Source: an uncultured Bacteroidota bacterium (lineage in GTDB: Bacteria; Bacteroidota; Bacteroidia; Bacteroidales; P3). From it: 64,000 nucleotides of DNA. The stretch is taken from NCBI GenBank assembly GCA_902788805.1, contig CADALO010000002.1, forward strand, positions 192,349 through 256,348, in the 5' to 3' direction. Shown here one piece after another: positions 8,802-17,157 of this stretch (position 1 is the stretch's first letter; the number at the start of each line of letters is the position of its first letter). Under the pieces are notes generated by a model. That model was given only the letters and a program-made list of their open reading frames with translations, was not told the DNA's origin and searched no databases. A program made the translations under genes and the position numbers.

Positions 8802-10865
8802 ATGAACCAATACGACAGAATACCATATTCCTCTTTTCTTTGGAAATTTGGCACAACATCTTTCCGGACACATGAATTCAATAAACGCATTGAATGGCAG
8901 TTGAGGCTCCTTGATGAATTTTGGCAAAAGCCAGAAAACAAAGGCCTTGGATGGGAAAATCCTGTCGAGGGGCAAAATGGTATATACGAGATAAAAAACA
9001 GGTATTACGATTGGTTAGTAGAGAATGGTTTTACAGTTGGAAATGATAGTGTAAAATATAAGGCAGCGAGGGAGAAGACAAGTGGACTTGTGGATATGGG
9101 CTTGATTGATAACGAACATCGACTTACTGATGTAGGAAGAAAGCTATTGACCATTACGAGCACTCATGGTTATGAAGAGAGAACGAGCTTGGGAATTTCT
9201 AAAGATTCTGAATTGTACCTTGGTCAACTTATTAAATTGAGCGATGGTAATACGGGCAACGTAATACGCCCATTTTTGATTGTAGTATATCTGCTTTCCA
9301 AACTGGAATATCTTACATATGACGAGTTTAAATATTTAATGCCATTGTGTATTAATGCTAATACAACGGAAGGAATATTAAACTCAATTCGAGAATTGCG
9401 AGAGGAACAGATATTCATAGATAACGTTATAGTTGACCGCCTTTTAGAACGGGCAAATTACTCGGAAGGACTGTCTCGGTTTACTTCAAACATCTTTTCT
9501 GAAGATTTACTCCTATCTGTTGGAATGAACCGCAAGAGTGCTTCATACGACAAACCTTACTCTGCCCTATATCACGAGATGCATTCAGTGTATATGGACA
9601 AAAATGAAAGCAGAATACTTCCTTTGTTTGAAGCGGTTAAGAAACTGAGTTCCGGATGCTCGTTAAAATGGAAACAGTTATTATTTGAATCCTCAACTAT
9701 TTCGGTAATAGAGAAAAATCCAAACGAAAACATTAAAGAATTGCCTCAAGAAGTCGTGGAGTCAGAAGAAGAATTTAAAAGATTCTTCTACATCACTATG
9801 CATTTGTTTAAAGCGAAAGCAACCCTCGAAGATTATTTCGACTTGAATAGAAGATATCTTAATTTGTCCAATTGTTTCATATTTGATGAAGGAAAGGTGA
9901 AATTTGATATCGTACCAAGGCAATTCTTTAGACCGATTGCAGATGGCTTATATGAACATGCGTACGAAGCGTCGGAATTGCTCCACCAATATTGTCCTCT
10001 TGATAGCATTAATCCTATGCTTAAATTCAACGAGGCAAATGTCATTTCTGGCATAAACACTGAGTTCGGAACTGATTTAACTGATATTTCAGAGGCTTTC
10101 AATGAAGTTGAAAGACAACGGTACGATCGTTTCAATGCAATGCTGGATAGGAAATTTAATAAAAAAACGATTATTCGTTTGCTGAATGATTTCGACAGTC
10201 GTAATGATAGTGAAATCAATAGTCTTGTTACCGACAATGCTGATGTCCCGACTATTTTTGAGTACATCCTTGGGATAATTTGGTACAACTTGAGTGGTCG
10301 AAAAGGGAAAGTGTTGGATTATTTAAAACTGTCGTTAGACGCCAATTTCCTTCCTATTACGCATGCTGCAGGAGGTGAAGCAGATATTGTTTATGAATAT
10401 CCAACAACAAGGTATTTCCCTGAGCATTGTTTATTGTTAGAAGCAACACTGTCGGACAATACTAATCAGCGAAGAATGGAGATGGAGCCCGTTTCAAGAC
10501 ATTTAGGCAACCATCTTTTGAGAACAAAAAACTATGACAGTTATTGCGTGTTTGCATCCAGCTACTTACACATCAATGTCATCAGCGACTTCCGAGGAAG
10601 AAAAAATTATTTCTATTGTGACCAACAGAACAAAGATAGCTACATCACTAGTATGAAAATCATACCGATTTCCACAAACGACCTTCGAACAATTGTAAAA
10701 TGGGACATTCCCTATTCTGAATTATATGATCATTTTGAGAAAGCATTTCAGGCGGAAGAGATTCATCCACAAAGATGGTACGATGAATATGTAAACATCG
10801 AAAATATGTTCAACAATGAATCCAAACTATTTATGGCAGCGGAGGAAGGGACACCGAATAATTAG
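8802..10865 (+). CDS. Type IIS restriction endonuclease, AlwI-like
   Basis: 687 residues, directly behind two adenine methylases. The N-terminus (RIPYSSFLWKFGTTSFRTHE) and the C-terminal catalytic block look like the AlwI/MlyI/PleI family. The block has GGEADIVYEYP near residues 523-533, then LLLEATLSDNTNQRRMEMEP and SRHLGNHLL. The Asp of EADI and the Glu of LLEAT would be the PD-(D/E)XK metal ligands; the usual Lys position is Thr, as is common in this family. Such enzymes recognise an asymmetric site and cut a few bases to one side. The first ~500 residues would hold DNA recognition. No signal peptide is present. The whole operon is AT-rich and flanked by repeat debris, consistent with transfer. 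Family assignment is by motif reading and is less certain than the restriction role itself. Confidence 0.7.
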   Translation: MNQYDRIPYSSFLWKFGTTSFRTHEFNKRIEWQLRLLDEFWQKPENKGLGWENPVEGQNGIYEIKNRYYDWLVENGFTVGNDSVKYKAAREKTSGLVDMGLIDNEHRLTDVGRKLLTITSTHGYEERTSLGISKDSELYLGQLIKLSDGNTGNVIRPFLIVVYLLSKLEYLTYDEFKYLMPLCINANTTEGILNSIRELREEQIFIDNVIVDRLLERANYSEGLSRFTSNIFSEDLLLSVGMNRKSASYDKPYSALYHEMHSVYMDKNESRILPLFEAVKKLSSGCSLKWKQLLFESSTISVIEKNPNENIKELPQEVVESEEEFKRFFYITMHLFKAKATLEDYFDLNRRYLNLSNCFIFDEGKVKFDIVPRQFFRPIADGLYEHAYEASELLHQYCPLDSINPMLKFNEANVISGINTEFGTDLTDISEAFNEVERQRYDRFNAMLDRKFNKKTIIRLLNDFDSRNDSEINSLVTDNADVPTIFEYILGIIWYNLSGRKGKVLDYLKLSLDANFLPITHAAGGEADIVYEYPTTRYFPEHCLLLEATLSDNTNQRRMEMEPVSRHLGNHLLRTKNYDSYCVFASSYLHINVISDFRGRKNYFYCDQQNKDSYITSMKIIPISTNDLRTIVKWDIPYSELYDHFEKAFQAEEIHPQRWYDEYVNIENMFNNESKLFMAAEEGTPNN

Positions 10866-10977
10866 CTTCTTGACCCAAAAGGTTTTTCATATGCCGAAGG
10901 CCATATGGTATGCCAACGAGCATCTTTGAAATATATTAGATGCAGCGAAAAATATCAGCGAAGCTGATGTAAATCAG

Positions 10978-11003
10978 GACCGTCAAATGTGGCGGTCTTT
11001 TCT
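10978..11003 (+). terminator. Terminator of the restriction-modification operon
   Basis: GACCG (10978-10982) pairs with CGGTC (10993-10997) around a 10-nt loop and is followed by TTTTCTT. It lies about 110 bp after the endonuclease stop. The stem is short, so efficiency is uncertain. Confidence 0.45.
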
Positions 11004-11077
11004 TCAGGTAATCAGGTGATATGGTGAATTCCTCCTCGATTGGTAAAAGCGGCACACTATTCATTTCAGAGAAACGA

Positions 11078-11142
11078 CGTTTGTTTGCTCTCCAGCTCAA
11101 GAGTTGGCTTTTCGAACCAATTTCAGGAAAAGGCAGGGAAGT
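11078..11142. repeat. Imperfect direct repeat flanking the Fic gene, left copy
   Basis: CTCTCCAGCTCAAGAGTTGG, then CTTTTCGAACCAATTTCAGG, aligns with CTTTCCGGCTTGGGAGTCGG, then CTATTCGAGCCATTTTCGGA, at 12180-12220. Identity is roughly three bases in four over about 60 bp, same orientation. It could be the remnant of a duplicated gene end or of an insertion target. Confidence 0.55.
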
Positions 11143-11193
11143 CACAACAAAAGGTTTTTATTAATATTTCTTGCCGGTATCGGCAAAAAATCG

Positions 11194-11201
11194 TATCTTT
11201 G
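11194..11201 (+). promoter_or_regulatory. Promoter -7 box of the Fic gene
   Basis: TATCTTTG followed by CATCG, the Bacteroidetes TAnnTTTG box, 33 bp before the Fic ATG. The expected -33 region has only a partial match (TTTCTTGCC). Confidence 0.6.
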
Positions 11202-11234
11202 CATCGTGTTTTGACATAAAAACTTGCCGATAGT

Positions 11235-12116
11235 ATGGAATATCTGTCTGTATCTCAGTTCGCAGAGAAGTATGGCATTAGCGAACGCACCGCACGAAAC
11301 TACTGTGCCACAGGGAAAATGGAAGGCGCTTTCCTGACAGGGAAGACTTGGAATATCCCTGCCGATGCTTCTTTGCCTAAAAAAAACAGGGCAAAACTCT
11401 CGCCATTGCTCGCGCGCCTGAGGGAGGAGAAAGAGAGCAAGCTGAAAGGCGGCATCTACCACCGCACACAGATAGATTTCACCTATAACTCCAACCATAT
11501 AGAGGGCAGTCACCTGACCAAGGAGCAAACACGCTATATCTTTGAGACCAACACCCTCGGCATCACCACGGAGAACACCCGCATAGACGATATCATCGAA
11601 ACGGTCAACCACTTCCGCTGTATCGACTACATCATCGACCACGCCACCGACAAGATTACAGAGGCGCACATCAAGCAGCTGCACCTGCTGCTGAAAACCA
11701 ATACTTCCGACAGCCAGAAAGATTGGTTTGCCGTGGGCGAATACAAACGGCTGGCCAACGAGGTAGGCGGTGAGGAAACCACGAAACCAGAGGAGGTGCA
11801 CAAACGGATGAAAGCGCTGGTGGACGAAGTCAATGCGTTGAAGCAGGCGACGCTTGACGACATACTGAACTTCCACGTGCAACTGGAACGCATCCATCCA
11901 TTCCAAGACGGCAACGGCCGCGTGGGGCGACTGATAATGTTCTGGCAATGTCTGCAGAGGGGTATCGTACCGTTTATCATCACCGAGGAACTGCGTTTAT
12001 ACTACTACCGCGGTATCCAGAACTGGGGAGACCTCAACGGCTACCTGCGAGATACTTGCCTGACGGCACAGGACCATTACAAAGCCCTGCTCGACTATTT
12101 CAAAATCAAATATTAG
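11235..12116 (+). CDS. Fic family protein with N-terminal helix-turn-helix (probable AMP-transferase)
   Basis: 293 residues. The Fic core motif HPFQDGNGRVGR is intact at 221-232 (H-x-F-x-D-G-N-G-R-x-x-R), so nucleotide transfer to a protein hydroxyl, typically AMPylation, is likely. SNHIEG (86-91) fits the inhibitory motif (S/T)xxxE(G/N) placed before the Fic core, so the protein is self-inhibited (class II). Residues 1-45 (MEYLSVSQFAEKYGISERTA, then RNYCATGKMEG) form a MerR/excisionase-like helix-turn-helix, suggesting DNA binding, perhaps autoregulation. No separate antitoxin gene is seen. The gene is GC-richer than the restriction operon beside it. It sits between two imperfect repeats, indicating separate insertion. 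Target protein unknown. Confidence 0.88.
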   Translation: MEYLSVSQFAEKYGISERTARNYCATGKMEGAFLTGKTWNIPADASLPKKNRAKLSPLLARLREEKESKLKGGIYHRTQIDFTYNSNHIEGSHLTKEQTRYIFETNTLGITTENTRIDDIIETVNHFRCIDYIIDHATDKITEAHIKQLHLLLKTNTSDSQKDWFAVGEYKRLANEVGGEETTKPEEVHKRMKALVDEVNALKQATLDDILNFHVQLERIHPFQDGNGRVGRLIMFWQCLQRGIVPFIITEELRLYYYRGIQNWGDLNGYLRDTCLTAQDHYKALLDYFKIKY

Positions 12117-12169
12117 GCATAGGTTGAAAAAGTGCCCAACTATCAGTGTAACATTGTGTGTTTCAATAA

Positions 12170-12232
12170 ATGGCGTTTGCTTTCCGGCTTGGGAGTCGGC
12201 TATTCGAGCCATTTTCGGAGAAAGACAGCGGA
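12170..12232. repeat. Imperfect direct repeat flanking the Fic gene, right copy
   Basis: Partner of the copy at 11078-11142. It starts about 55 bp after the Fic stop codon. No other gene is recognised between 12117 and 12471. Confidence 0.55.
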
Positions 12233-12314
12233 TTTGTCTACTTTATTAGGCTGGTACAAGCAACTGCGCAACCCGAAAGGTAAATATTATGCATTGATAT
12301 AAATCTGCAATTTT

Positions 12315-12350
12315 GGAGGATGCAGGCTGGAAGCCTGCGGTCCCGGGAGG
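12315..12350. repeat. Dispersed 36-37 bp palindromic repeat, copy 2
   Basis: GGAGGATGCAGGCTGGAAGC then CTGCGGTCCCGGGAGG, almost identical to 5055-5091. It contains the palindrome GCAGGCTGGAAGCCTGC and has the same orientation as the first copy. Confidence 0.75.
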
Positions 12351-12367
12351 ATTGGAGGGGTGCGAAT

Positions 12368-12404
12368 GAAAAAAGTCCTTTGGAATAGTGGGTTCCAAAG
12401 GACT
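12368..12404 (-). terminator. Rho-independent terminator of the DUF5606 transcript
   Basis: AGTCCTTTGGAA (12374-12385) and TTCCAAAGGACT (12393-12404) form a perfect 12 bp stem. On the minus strand it is followed by TTTTTTC. It lies about 70 bp past the DUF5606 stop codon and closes the minus-strand run that starts at pyrK. Confidence 0.85.
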
Positions 12405-12471
12405 ATGGCTGTTGCTGTTTATTGTCGAGCTTGAAGCCTTGTCAGGCTTTTGCTTTTTTTCTTGCTTTGCG

Positions 12472-12900
12472 TCAGGCTTTTTCTTCTTCTTTTTGCTCGG
12501 TTTCAGGTTCCTCAAGGTCGATTTTGCCGGCGTTGACGAGCAGGTTGTACCACAGCAGCACTTTCTTGACGTCGCTGGTGTGTACGTGCTCGGTGTCGTA
12601 GTTGGGGAGCACTTCCTTGAAGTAGGCGAACAGGTCGGTGCCGGCGGCTTTCTTTATCTCAAAGGTGATGGGTTTGCCCTCTTCCTTGCGGAAGATGTCC
12701 TGCAATACCTCGCCAAGGGGTTTTTCCTCTTCGGTGGTGAAGATGCTTATCTCGTTCAATGAGCTGATTCTGTCCGATTTGAATACGGGACAGCGCTTTT
12801 TGTCGGCCAACGACTCGACGATGGCGCCGTTCTTGGTTTGCGATACGAGTTCATAAATGTCCGGTTTGCCGGCAACTACTAAGATTTTGCTTAAGTCCAT
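12472..12900 (-). CDS. DUF5606 domain protein
   Basis: 142 residues. MDLSKILVVAGKPDIYELVS, then QTKNGAIVESLADKKRCPVF and ISSLNEISIFTTEEEKPLGE, is the conserved DUF5606 pattern. This family is confined to Bacteroidetes and has no assigned function. The C-terminus is an acidic Glu/Lys tail (EEPETEQKEEEKA). There is no signal peptide, so it is cytoplasmic. It is the last gene before a strong terminator and lies 83 bp after the BadF-type kinase, so it may be co-transcribed with the pyr genes. Confidence 0.85.
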   Translation of the reverse strand: MDLSKILVVAGKPDIYELVSQTKNGAIVESLADKKRCPVFKSDRISSLNEISIFTTEEEKPLGEVLQDIFRKEEGKPITFEIKKAAGTDLFAYFKEVLPNYDTEHVHTSDVKKVLLWYNLLVNAGKIDLEEPETEQKEEEKA

Positions 12901-12983
12901 TGTTTATGTTTTGTAGATTTTTAATGCGTGTGTAACGCTGTTTATTTGTTTAAAGTATATTTCGTGCTAAAAATTATGAAAAT

Positions 12984-13847
12984 TTAGGTGCTTTGATGGA
13001 ATTGTATAAGTCCGTCGATGGGGTCGGCAAGGACGGTGCCAACGTGGAAAGGTCCGTCGCTGTACAGGAGTTCTTTCAGCAGGGGTTCCACGGCTTTGGC
13101 ATAGCCTCCCACGAAATTCACTTCGCCGTCCCAATGGTGTGAAAAACTATGCGCCTTGCGCCCTTTGAGAAGCCATATCAGGCAAAGGTGGTACCAATCG
13201 GAAAGTGTCTCGGTCAAGATGCTGCGGCAATAGTCGTTCTCTATGTTTTCAATGGCGAAAGGTGCCAGCGACGCGAGGAATCGGTTAGGGTTTGGCTGGT
13301 GGTATACGGTATTGATTAATTCGACGTCGGAGAGGCGGTAACTGTTATGGAACAAATGTCTTATGTCCGCCGGCATACGGTGTGACAGATAGTCGTCAAG
13401 GAGTTTGCGTCCGGCGTGGTTGGCCGAGCCACGGTCGCCGAGGATGTAGCCGGTGCTGACGGGTTGTCGCACAATGGCTTCTCCGTTGAAAAGGCAGGCG
13501 TTGCTGCCGGTGCCCAGAATGGCCACAACACAGGGACGGCCAGCACCTACGGCACGGCAGGCACCAAGCATATCGGTCTCAACGGTAACGCTGTCGGTAC
13601 CAAAGCCTTGTTGCAGGAGGGCATTCATCCGCTTTGCCTGCTGTTTGTTGCCACATCCGGAGCCGTAAAAGTGAATTGTGAATTGTGAATTGTGAATTTC
13701 GAATTGCCGGCAGACGGTGGCACAGGCATCAAGCACCTGCTTGTCGGTGCTGAAATGGGGGTTTAAGCCCTCTGTAACGACCTTGTTACCAGTCGTTACA
13801 TCCGCCCAGGTGGTCTTGGTGCTTCCGCTGTCGGCGACAAGTATCAT
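12984..13847 (-). CDS. BadF/BadG-type sugar kinase (N-acetylglucosamine kinase-like)
   Basis: 287 residues of the ASKHA ATPase superfamily. [17 protein letters not shown] is the phosphate-1 motif, [12 protein letters not shown] the phosphate-2 motif, and [20 protein letters not shown] fits the GlcNAc-kinase-like group. It would phosphorylate an amino sugar recovered from cell-wall or host glycans. Its ATG at 13847 overlaps the pyrD stop by four bases. Residues around 48-58 ([12 protein letters not shown]) are encoded by a tandem run of the 7 bp unit TGAATTG (13671-13705). This looks like a simple-sequence insertion tolerated in frame, lying between two core strands where relatives are variable. 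Substrate is inferred from family only. Confidence 0.8.
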   Translation of the reverse strand: MILVADSGSTKTTWADVTTGNKVVTEGLNPHFSTDKQVLDACATVCRQFEIHNSQFTIHFYGSGCGNKQQAKRMNALLQQGFGTDSVTVETDMLGACRAVGAGRPCVVAILGTGSNACLFNGEAIVRQPVSTGYILGDRGSANHAGRKLLDDYLSHRMPADIRHLFHNSYRLSDVELINTVYHQPNPNRFLASLAPFAIENIENDYCRSILTETLSDWYHLCLIWLLKGRKAHSFSHHWDGEVNFVGGYAKAVEPLLKELLYSDGPFHVGTVLADPIDGLIQFHQST

Positions 13848-14743
13848 ATTATGCCGATAATGTCGTTGATGTCGTTGATTCTATGACGTTTGCAGTAGTC
13901 TTCGAGGCCGTCGATTATCTTCATAGTGACAGCTGGGTCGATGAAGTTGGCTGTGCCCACCTGCACGGCTTTTGCTCCTGCCATCAGGAATTCGAGAGCG
14001 TCGGCTGCCGAGGTGATGCCGCCCAAACCGATGACGGGGATGCTGACGGCGTGTGCCACTTGCCATACCATCCTGACAGCCACAGGCTTGACGGCAGGGC
14101 CCGAGAGGCCTCCGGTGATGGTGCTGAGGTAGGGGCGCTGCTTCTCGACGTCGATGGCCATACCGAGCAGGGTGTTGATGAGGCTTACGCTGTCGGCACC
14201 GGCTCCTTCAACGGCTTTGGCTATTTCTACAACGCTTGTGACGTTGGGTGTGAGCTTTACTATCAGTGTTTTATGATATATCTTGCGTACCTCGCTGACC
14301 ACCTGTGCCGCCATATCAGGATTGGTGCCGAAGCCCATACCGCCCTTCTTGACGTTGGGGCAGCTGATGTTCAGCTCGATGGCGGGGATGTTGTCGAGTT
14401 CGTCAATCATTGCTGCGGTCTTACAATATTCCTCTATCGAAGAGCCGCTGACGTTGACGATGATATTTGTATCTAAGTCCTTGATTCTATGATATACTTC
14501 TTTACAGAAGGTCTCGACGCCCACGTTCTGGAGTCCTACGGCGTTGAGCATTCCCGATGGGGTTTCGGCCATACGAGGGTAGGGGTTACCCTGGCGGCGT
14601 TCGCCTGTGGTGCCTTTGACGATGATGCCCCCAAGCCGGTTGAGGTCGATGAAGTCGGCGAATTCTTCGCCATAGCCGAAGGTGCCGCTGGCGGTCATCA
14701 CGGGGTTCTTAAGAGTCAGGTTATGTATTTTGGTTTGAAGCAT
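13844..14743 (-). CDS. pyrD: Dihydroorotate dehydrogenase, class 1B catalytic subunit
   Basis: 299 residues. It oxidises dihydroorotate to orotate in pyrimidine synthesis with FMN. The N-terminus [20 protein letters not shown], the NISCPNVK loop with the catalytic-base Cys128 (Cys marks class 1 rather than the Ser of class 2), and [20 protein letters not shown] near the end are diagnostic. The class 1B form needs the iron-sulfur/FAD subunit PyrK, whose gene lies just upstream (78 bp spacer). The spacer 14744-14821 holds a TTTTAGGG/TTTAGGG tract. The pyrD stop overlaps the start of the sugar kinase. Start chosen at the first ATG, which fits the family. Confidence 0.96.
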   Translation of the reverse strand: MLQTKIHNLTLKNPVMTASGTFGYGEEFADFIDLNRLGGIIVKGTTGERRQGNPYPRMAETPSGMLNAVGLQNVGVETFCKEVYHRIKDLDTNIIVNVSGSSIEEYCKTAAMIDELDNIPAIELNISCPNVKKGGMGFGTNPDMAAQVVSEVRKIYHKTLIVKLTPNVTSVVEIAKAVEGAGADSVSLINTLLGMAIDVEKQRPYLSTITGGLSGPAVKPVAVRMVWQVAHAVSIPVIGLGGITSAADALEFLMAGAKAVQVGTANFIDPAVTMKIIDGLEDYCKRHRINDINDIIGII

Positions 14744-14821
14744 TTTGTTGGATGTTGGAGGGTTTTAGGGGTTTAGGGTTTTAGGGTTTCAGGGTTGAAA
14801 GGTTTGATGGTTGGTGTGGTG

Positions 14822-15592
14822 TTATTGTTTTATCCAGTTGGTCAGTTTTTTGGCGTTGAAAACGGGGCCTTCTTTGCACACGCATTTGTGGCCTTCGTCG
14901 CTGTCTACCACGCAGCAGAGGCAGGCACCAATGCCGCAAGCCATCATATTCTCGAGCGACACCTCGCATTCGATGCCTTTCTCGAGGGCATAGCGAGCAA
15001 CTGCTTTCATCATCGGAGTGGGGCCGCAGGTGTAGATGTGGTCGTAATCGGCTGAGAACAAACTGTGTTGTGTGACCAATCCTTTCTCTCCAAGCGAGCC
15101 GTCCTCGGTTGCGAAGCCGATGGTGCCGTAGGGTTCGAATTCTTTTTGCACGGGGATAAGGGCTGCGGTGCGTCCACCGAGCAGAATGGTAGGGCGTATT
15201 CCTTTGGCGGAAAGGCATTTGCTGAGGTGCAGAAGGGGTGCGATGCCTGCTCCGCCACCGACGAGCAATGTATGGGTGCCTTCAAGGCTGAAGCCGTGCC
15301 CAAGCGGGTATACGAGGTTGAGTTTCTGTCCTTCGGAGAGTTTTGAGAGGGTGCGTGTGCCTTTGCCCACTACTTGAACCAGGATGGTAAGTGTGTTGTT
15401 GTCAATGTCCACGTCGTGAATGGATATGGGGCGTCGCAGCATCACCTGCTTGTTGTCGGGCACTTCGACTTCGACAAACTGTCCGGCCGCTATCTCGGGC
15501 AGACGGTCGGGATGCTGAAGAGTGAGAGAGAAATACGACTCATTGTAAACTTGCTTTCCGACAATTGTGAAATCGGTAATGTACTTTCTCAT
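14822..15592 (-). CDS. pyrK: Dihydroorotate dehydrogenase electron-transfer subunit
   Basis: 256 residues, a ferredoxin-reductase-type protein passing electrons from PyrD's FMN to NAD. RRPISIHD (54-61) is the FAD-binding motif, LLVGGGAGIAPLLHL the NAD-binding motif and YTCGPTPMM the conserved C-terminal motif. Four cysteines in CGIGACLCCVV and HKCVCKEGP ligate the 2Fe-2S cluster. It is the first gene of the pyrK-pyrD-kinase run, with a TATCTTTGC promoter box about 45 bp upstream. Lengths of both subunits are normal. Confidence 0.95.
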   Translation of the reverse strand: MRKYITDFTIVGKQVYNESYFSLTLQHPDRLPEIAAGQFVEVEVPDNKQVMLRRPISIHDVDIDNNTLTILVQVVGKGTRTLSKLSEGQKLNLVYPLGHGFSLEGTHTLLVGGGAGIAPLLHLSKCLSAKGIRPTILLGGRTAALIPVQKEFEPYGTIGFATEDGSLGEKGLVTQHSLFSADYDHIYTCGPTPMMKAVARYALEKGIECEVSLENMMACGIGACLCCVVDSDEGHKCVCKEGPVFNAKKLTNWIKQ

Positions 15593-15633
15593 AATTAAGG
15601 TATTGTGTCAGAGGGTATAGTTGTTTTTATTTT

Positions 15634-15642
15634 GCAAAGATA
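15634..15642 (-). promoter_or_regulatory. Promoter box of pyrK-pyrD operon
   Basis: On the minus strand TATCTTTGC, followed by AAAATAAAAAC. The distance of about 42 bp to the pyrK ATG fits a short leader. No clear TTTG lies 19-21 nt upstream. Confidence 0.6.
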
Positions 15643-15669
15643 CGCAAAACTTTTGGATGTGGCGGCCGA

Positions 15670-16371
15670 TTATTGCGAGATTCTGCGTATCTCTTTCAAT
15701 GTGTGGGAGTAAGTGTGGCTGTCGCTGTTGTAGATTCCGTTTTCATCGAGCGGGTCGCGCCTGACCATCCCAGAGGCGTGGATTATTGTACCGTCTCCGA
15801 CAACGATGCCTACGTGCACTATCCGTCCTTGGGCATTGGCAAAGAATGCCAGATCGCCCGCCTTTGACTGGGCAAGTGCTACAGGTTTGCCGCAGAGATA
15901 CTGCTGTGAGGCGTCGCGAGGCAGCTTGATGCCGCAGATTTTATATACCACCTGTACCAATCCCGAGCAGTCGATGCCCATAGAGGTGCGGCCGCCCCAC
16001 AGATAGGGCGAGCCAAGGAATCGTAGCGCTGCCGATACGGGATTGTCGGGTTCGGTAATGTTGTGGTTTGCAATCCATTCCTTGCGGCAGTAGGCGCCGG
16101 CAGGAATCGTTATCTGCATACCGTCGATGTCGGCTATGCTGTCGCCTGGGTTTATGTAGTCGAGCTGACCGAATGGGTTGGTGTCTTTTAACTGCTTGTC
16201 GCTGACCCATCCTTCATAGCCGTCAAACAATGATCGTACCCTGACCCATTCAGGTACAGTTTCCATCACCTCAACCTTGTCTCCGAAGAGCAGTTGGTTG
16301 ACCATTTCAGACTTGTGTGTCGCGCTCTCGCGCATCGGTACGGCAGACAAAAAGCAGTATGCAATTCTCAT
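15670..16371 (-). CDS. NlpC/P60 cell-wall peptidase with SH3b domain
   Basis: 233 residues. An N-terminal bacterial SH3 domain (about 5-65, with VPEWVRVRSLFDGYEGWVSD) is followed by an NlpC/P60 cysteine peptidase. The catalytic Cys135 is in GIDCSGLV, the His186 in RIVHVGIV and the third polar residue His198 in IIHASG. It resembles YkfC-type gamma-D-glutamyl-L-diamino acid endopeptidases, which cut recycled muropeptides. No signal peptide is visible: the SH3b domain begins almost at the first residue. This suggests cytoplasmic peptide recycling rather than wall cutting, unless the true start is missed. The start lies 13 bp from the DUF4294 stop upstream, so the two form an operon. Confidence 0.88.
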   Translation of the reverse strand: MRIAYCFLSAVPMRESATHKSEMVNQLLFGDKVEVMETVPEWVRVRSLFDGYEGWVSDKQLKDTNPFGQLDYINPGDSIADIDGMQITIPAGAYCRKEWIANHNITEPDNPVSAALRFLGSPYLWGGRTSMGIDCSGLVQVVYKICGIKLPRDASQQYLCGKPVALAQSKAGDLAFFANAQGRIVHVGIVVGDGTIIHASGMVRRDPLDENGIYNSDSHTYSHTLKEIRRISQ

Positions 16372-16383
16372 AGAACAAAGCGG

Positions 16384-17025
16384 TTAGAGTTTTCCTAATT
16401 CGACCGAACGTGCCACACGCTCCAGCAGATCGTCATCCTTGTTGTGTTTGGGGTCGAACCGTTCCTTCATATTGAAACCGAACATCTTTGCAAAGGTGTT
16501 GTAGAACGAGGCGCGGAACTTGCCCCTAATGTCAGCAATCAAAGTGTATGAGGTATTGCCCGTTTCGCGGTCGATCAGCTTCAGCAGGACTTTTCCTTGC
16601 GAGAAGGTAAGGTTTTCGAGGTCTTCATAGAAATCGTCGAGGACTTCCTGCTCAACCTGTTTCACGTATTCTTTACGTTTCTTTGCATTCATTCCGGCCA
16701 TTTCCTTTTCAAGTTCCTGCAGTCGTTTGCGTGCCTCCTTGGCATAGGGCAGGACTTTCTTGACGTTGCGAATCAGCTTCTGGTTCTTGCGAATCTCTTT
16801 GTCGGTAAGCAAAGCCCATTTCCTCGCAATCACTACGGTCTTGAGGTGAATCAACGGAATGGTGTCGCCGTCGCGTACTGTGGCATAGCTCAACAGCTTG
16901 TTGGGCCCCGAACCGAAACGGCTGGTCGAAGGCTCCAAAGTGTTCTGGGCTTTGATGCTGCAGTTGCTGTCAATCCCTGCAAGAAGGGCGAACAGCAAGA
17001 GTAATACCATTTTGATTCTATGCAT
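16384..17025 (-). CDS. DUF4294 protein, exported
   Basis: 213 residues. MHRIKMVLLLLFALLAGIDS is a signal peptide, with cleavage likely before or near KAQN. The body (VRDGDTIPLIHLKTVVIARK, then a Lys/Arg-rich helical stretch and LIDRETGNTSYTLIADIRGK) matches the Bacteroidetes family DUF4294, of unknown function. It probably acts in the periplasm. It is the first gene of a pair with the NlpC/P60 peptidase. Its upstream region is shared with the divergent acyltransferase gene. Confidence 0.85.
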   Translation of the reverse strand: MHRIKMVLLLLFALLAGIDSNCSIKAQNTLEPSTSRFGSGPNKLLSYATVRDGDTIPLIHLKTVVIARKWALLTDKEIRKNQKLIRNVKKVLPYAKEARKRLQELEKEMAGMNAKKRKEYVKQVEQEVLDDFYEDLENLTFSQGKVLLKLIDRETGNTSYTLIADIRGKFRASFYNTFAKMFGFNMKERFDPKHNKDDDLLERVARSVELGKL

Positions 17026-17070
17026 TGGCTTCTATTTTACGCAGATATAACTCAAAATATAATTTTTTCG

Positions 17071-17079
17071 TATCTTTGC
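17071..17079 (+). promoter_or_regulatory. Promoter box of the acyltransferase gene
   Basis: TATCTTTGC about 79 bp before the ATG at 17158, in an AT-rich divergent spacer (17026-17157). A minus-strand promoter for DUF4294 must lie in the same spacer but no clear box was identified. Confidence 0.6.
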
Positions 17080-17157
17080 AAAAGCAAACAATTGTTAAAA
17101 TATCTATAGGCGATTTAAAAACAGACGATTAGTCATCATTGCATAAAGGGTTCTTTT

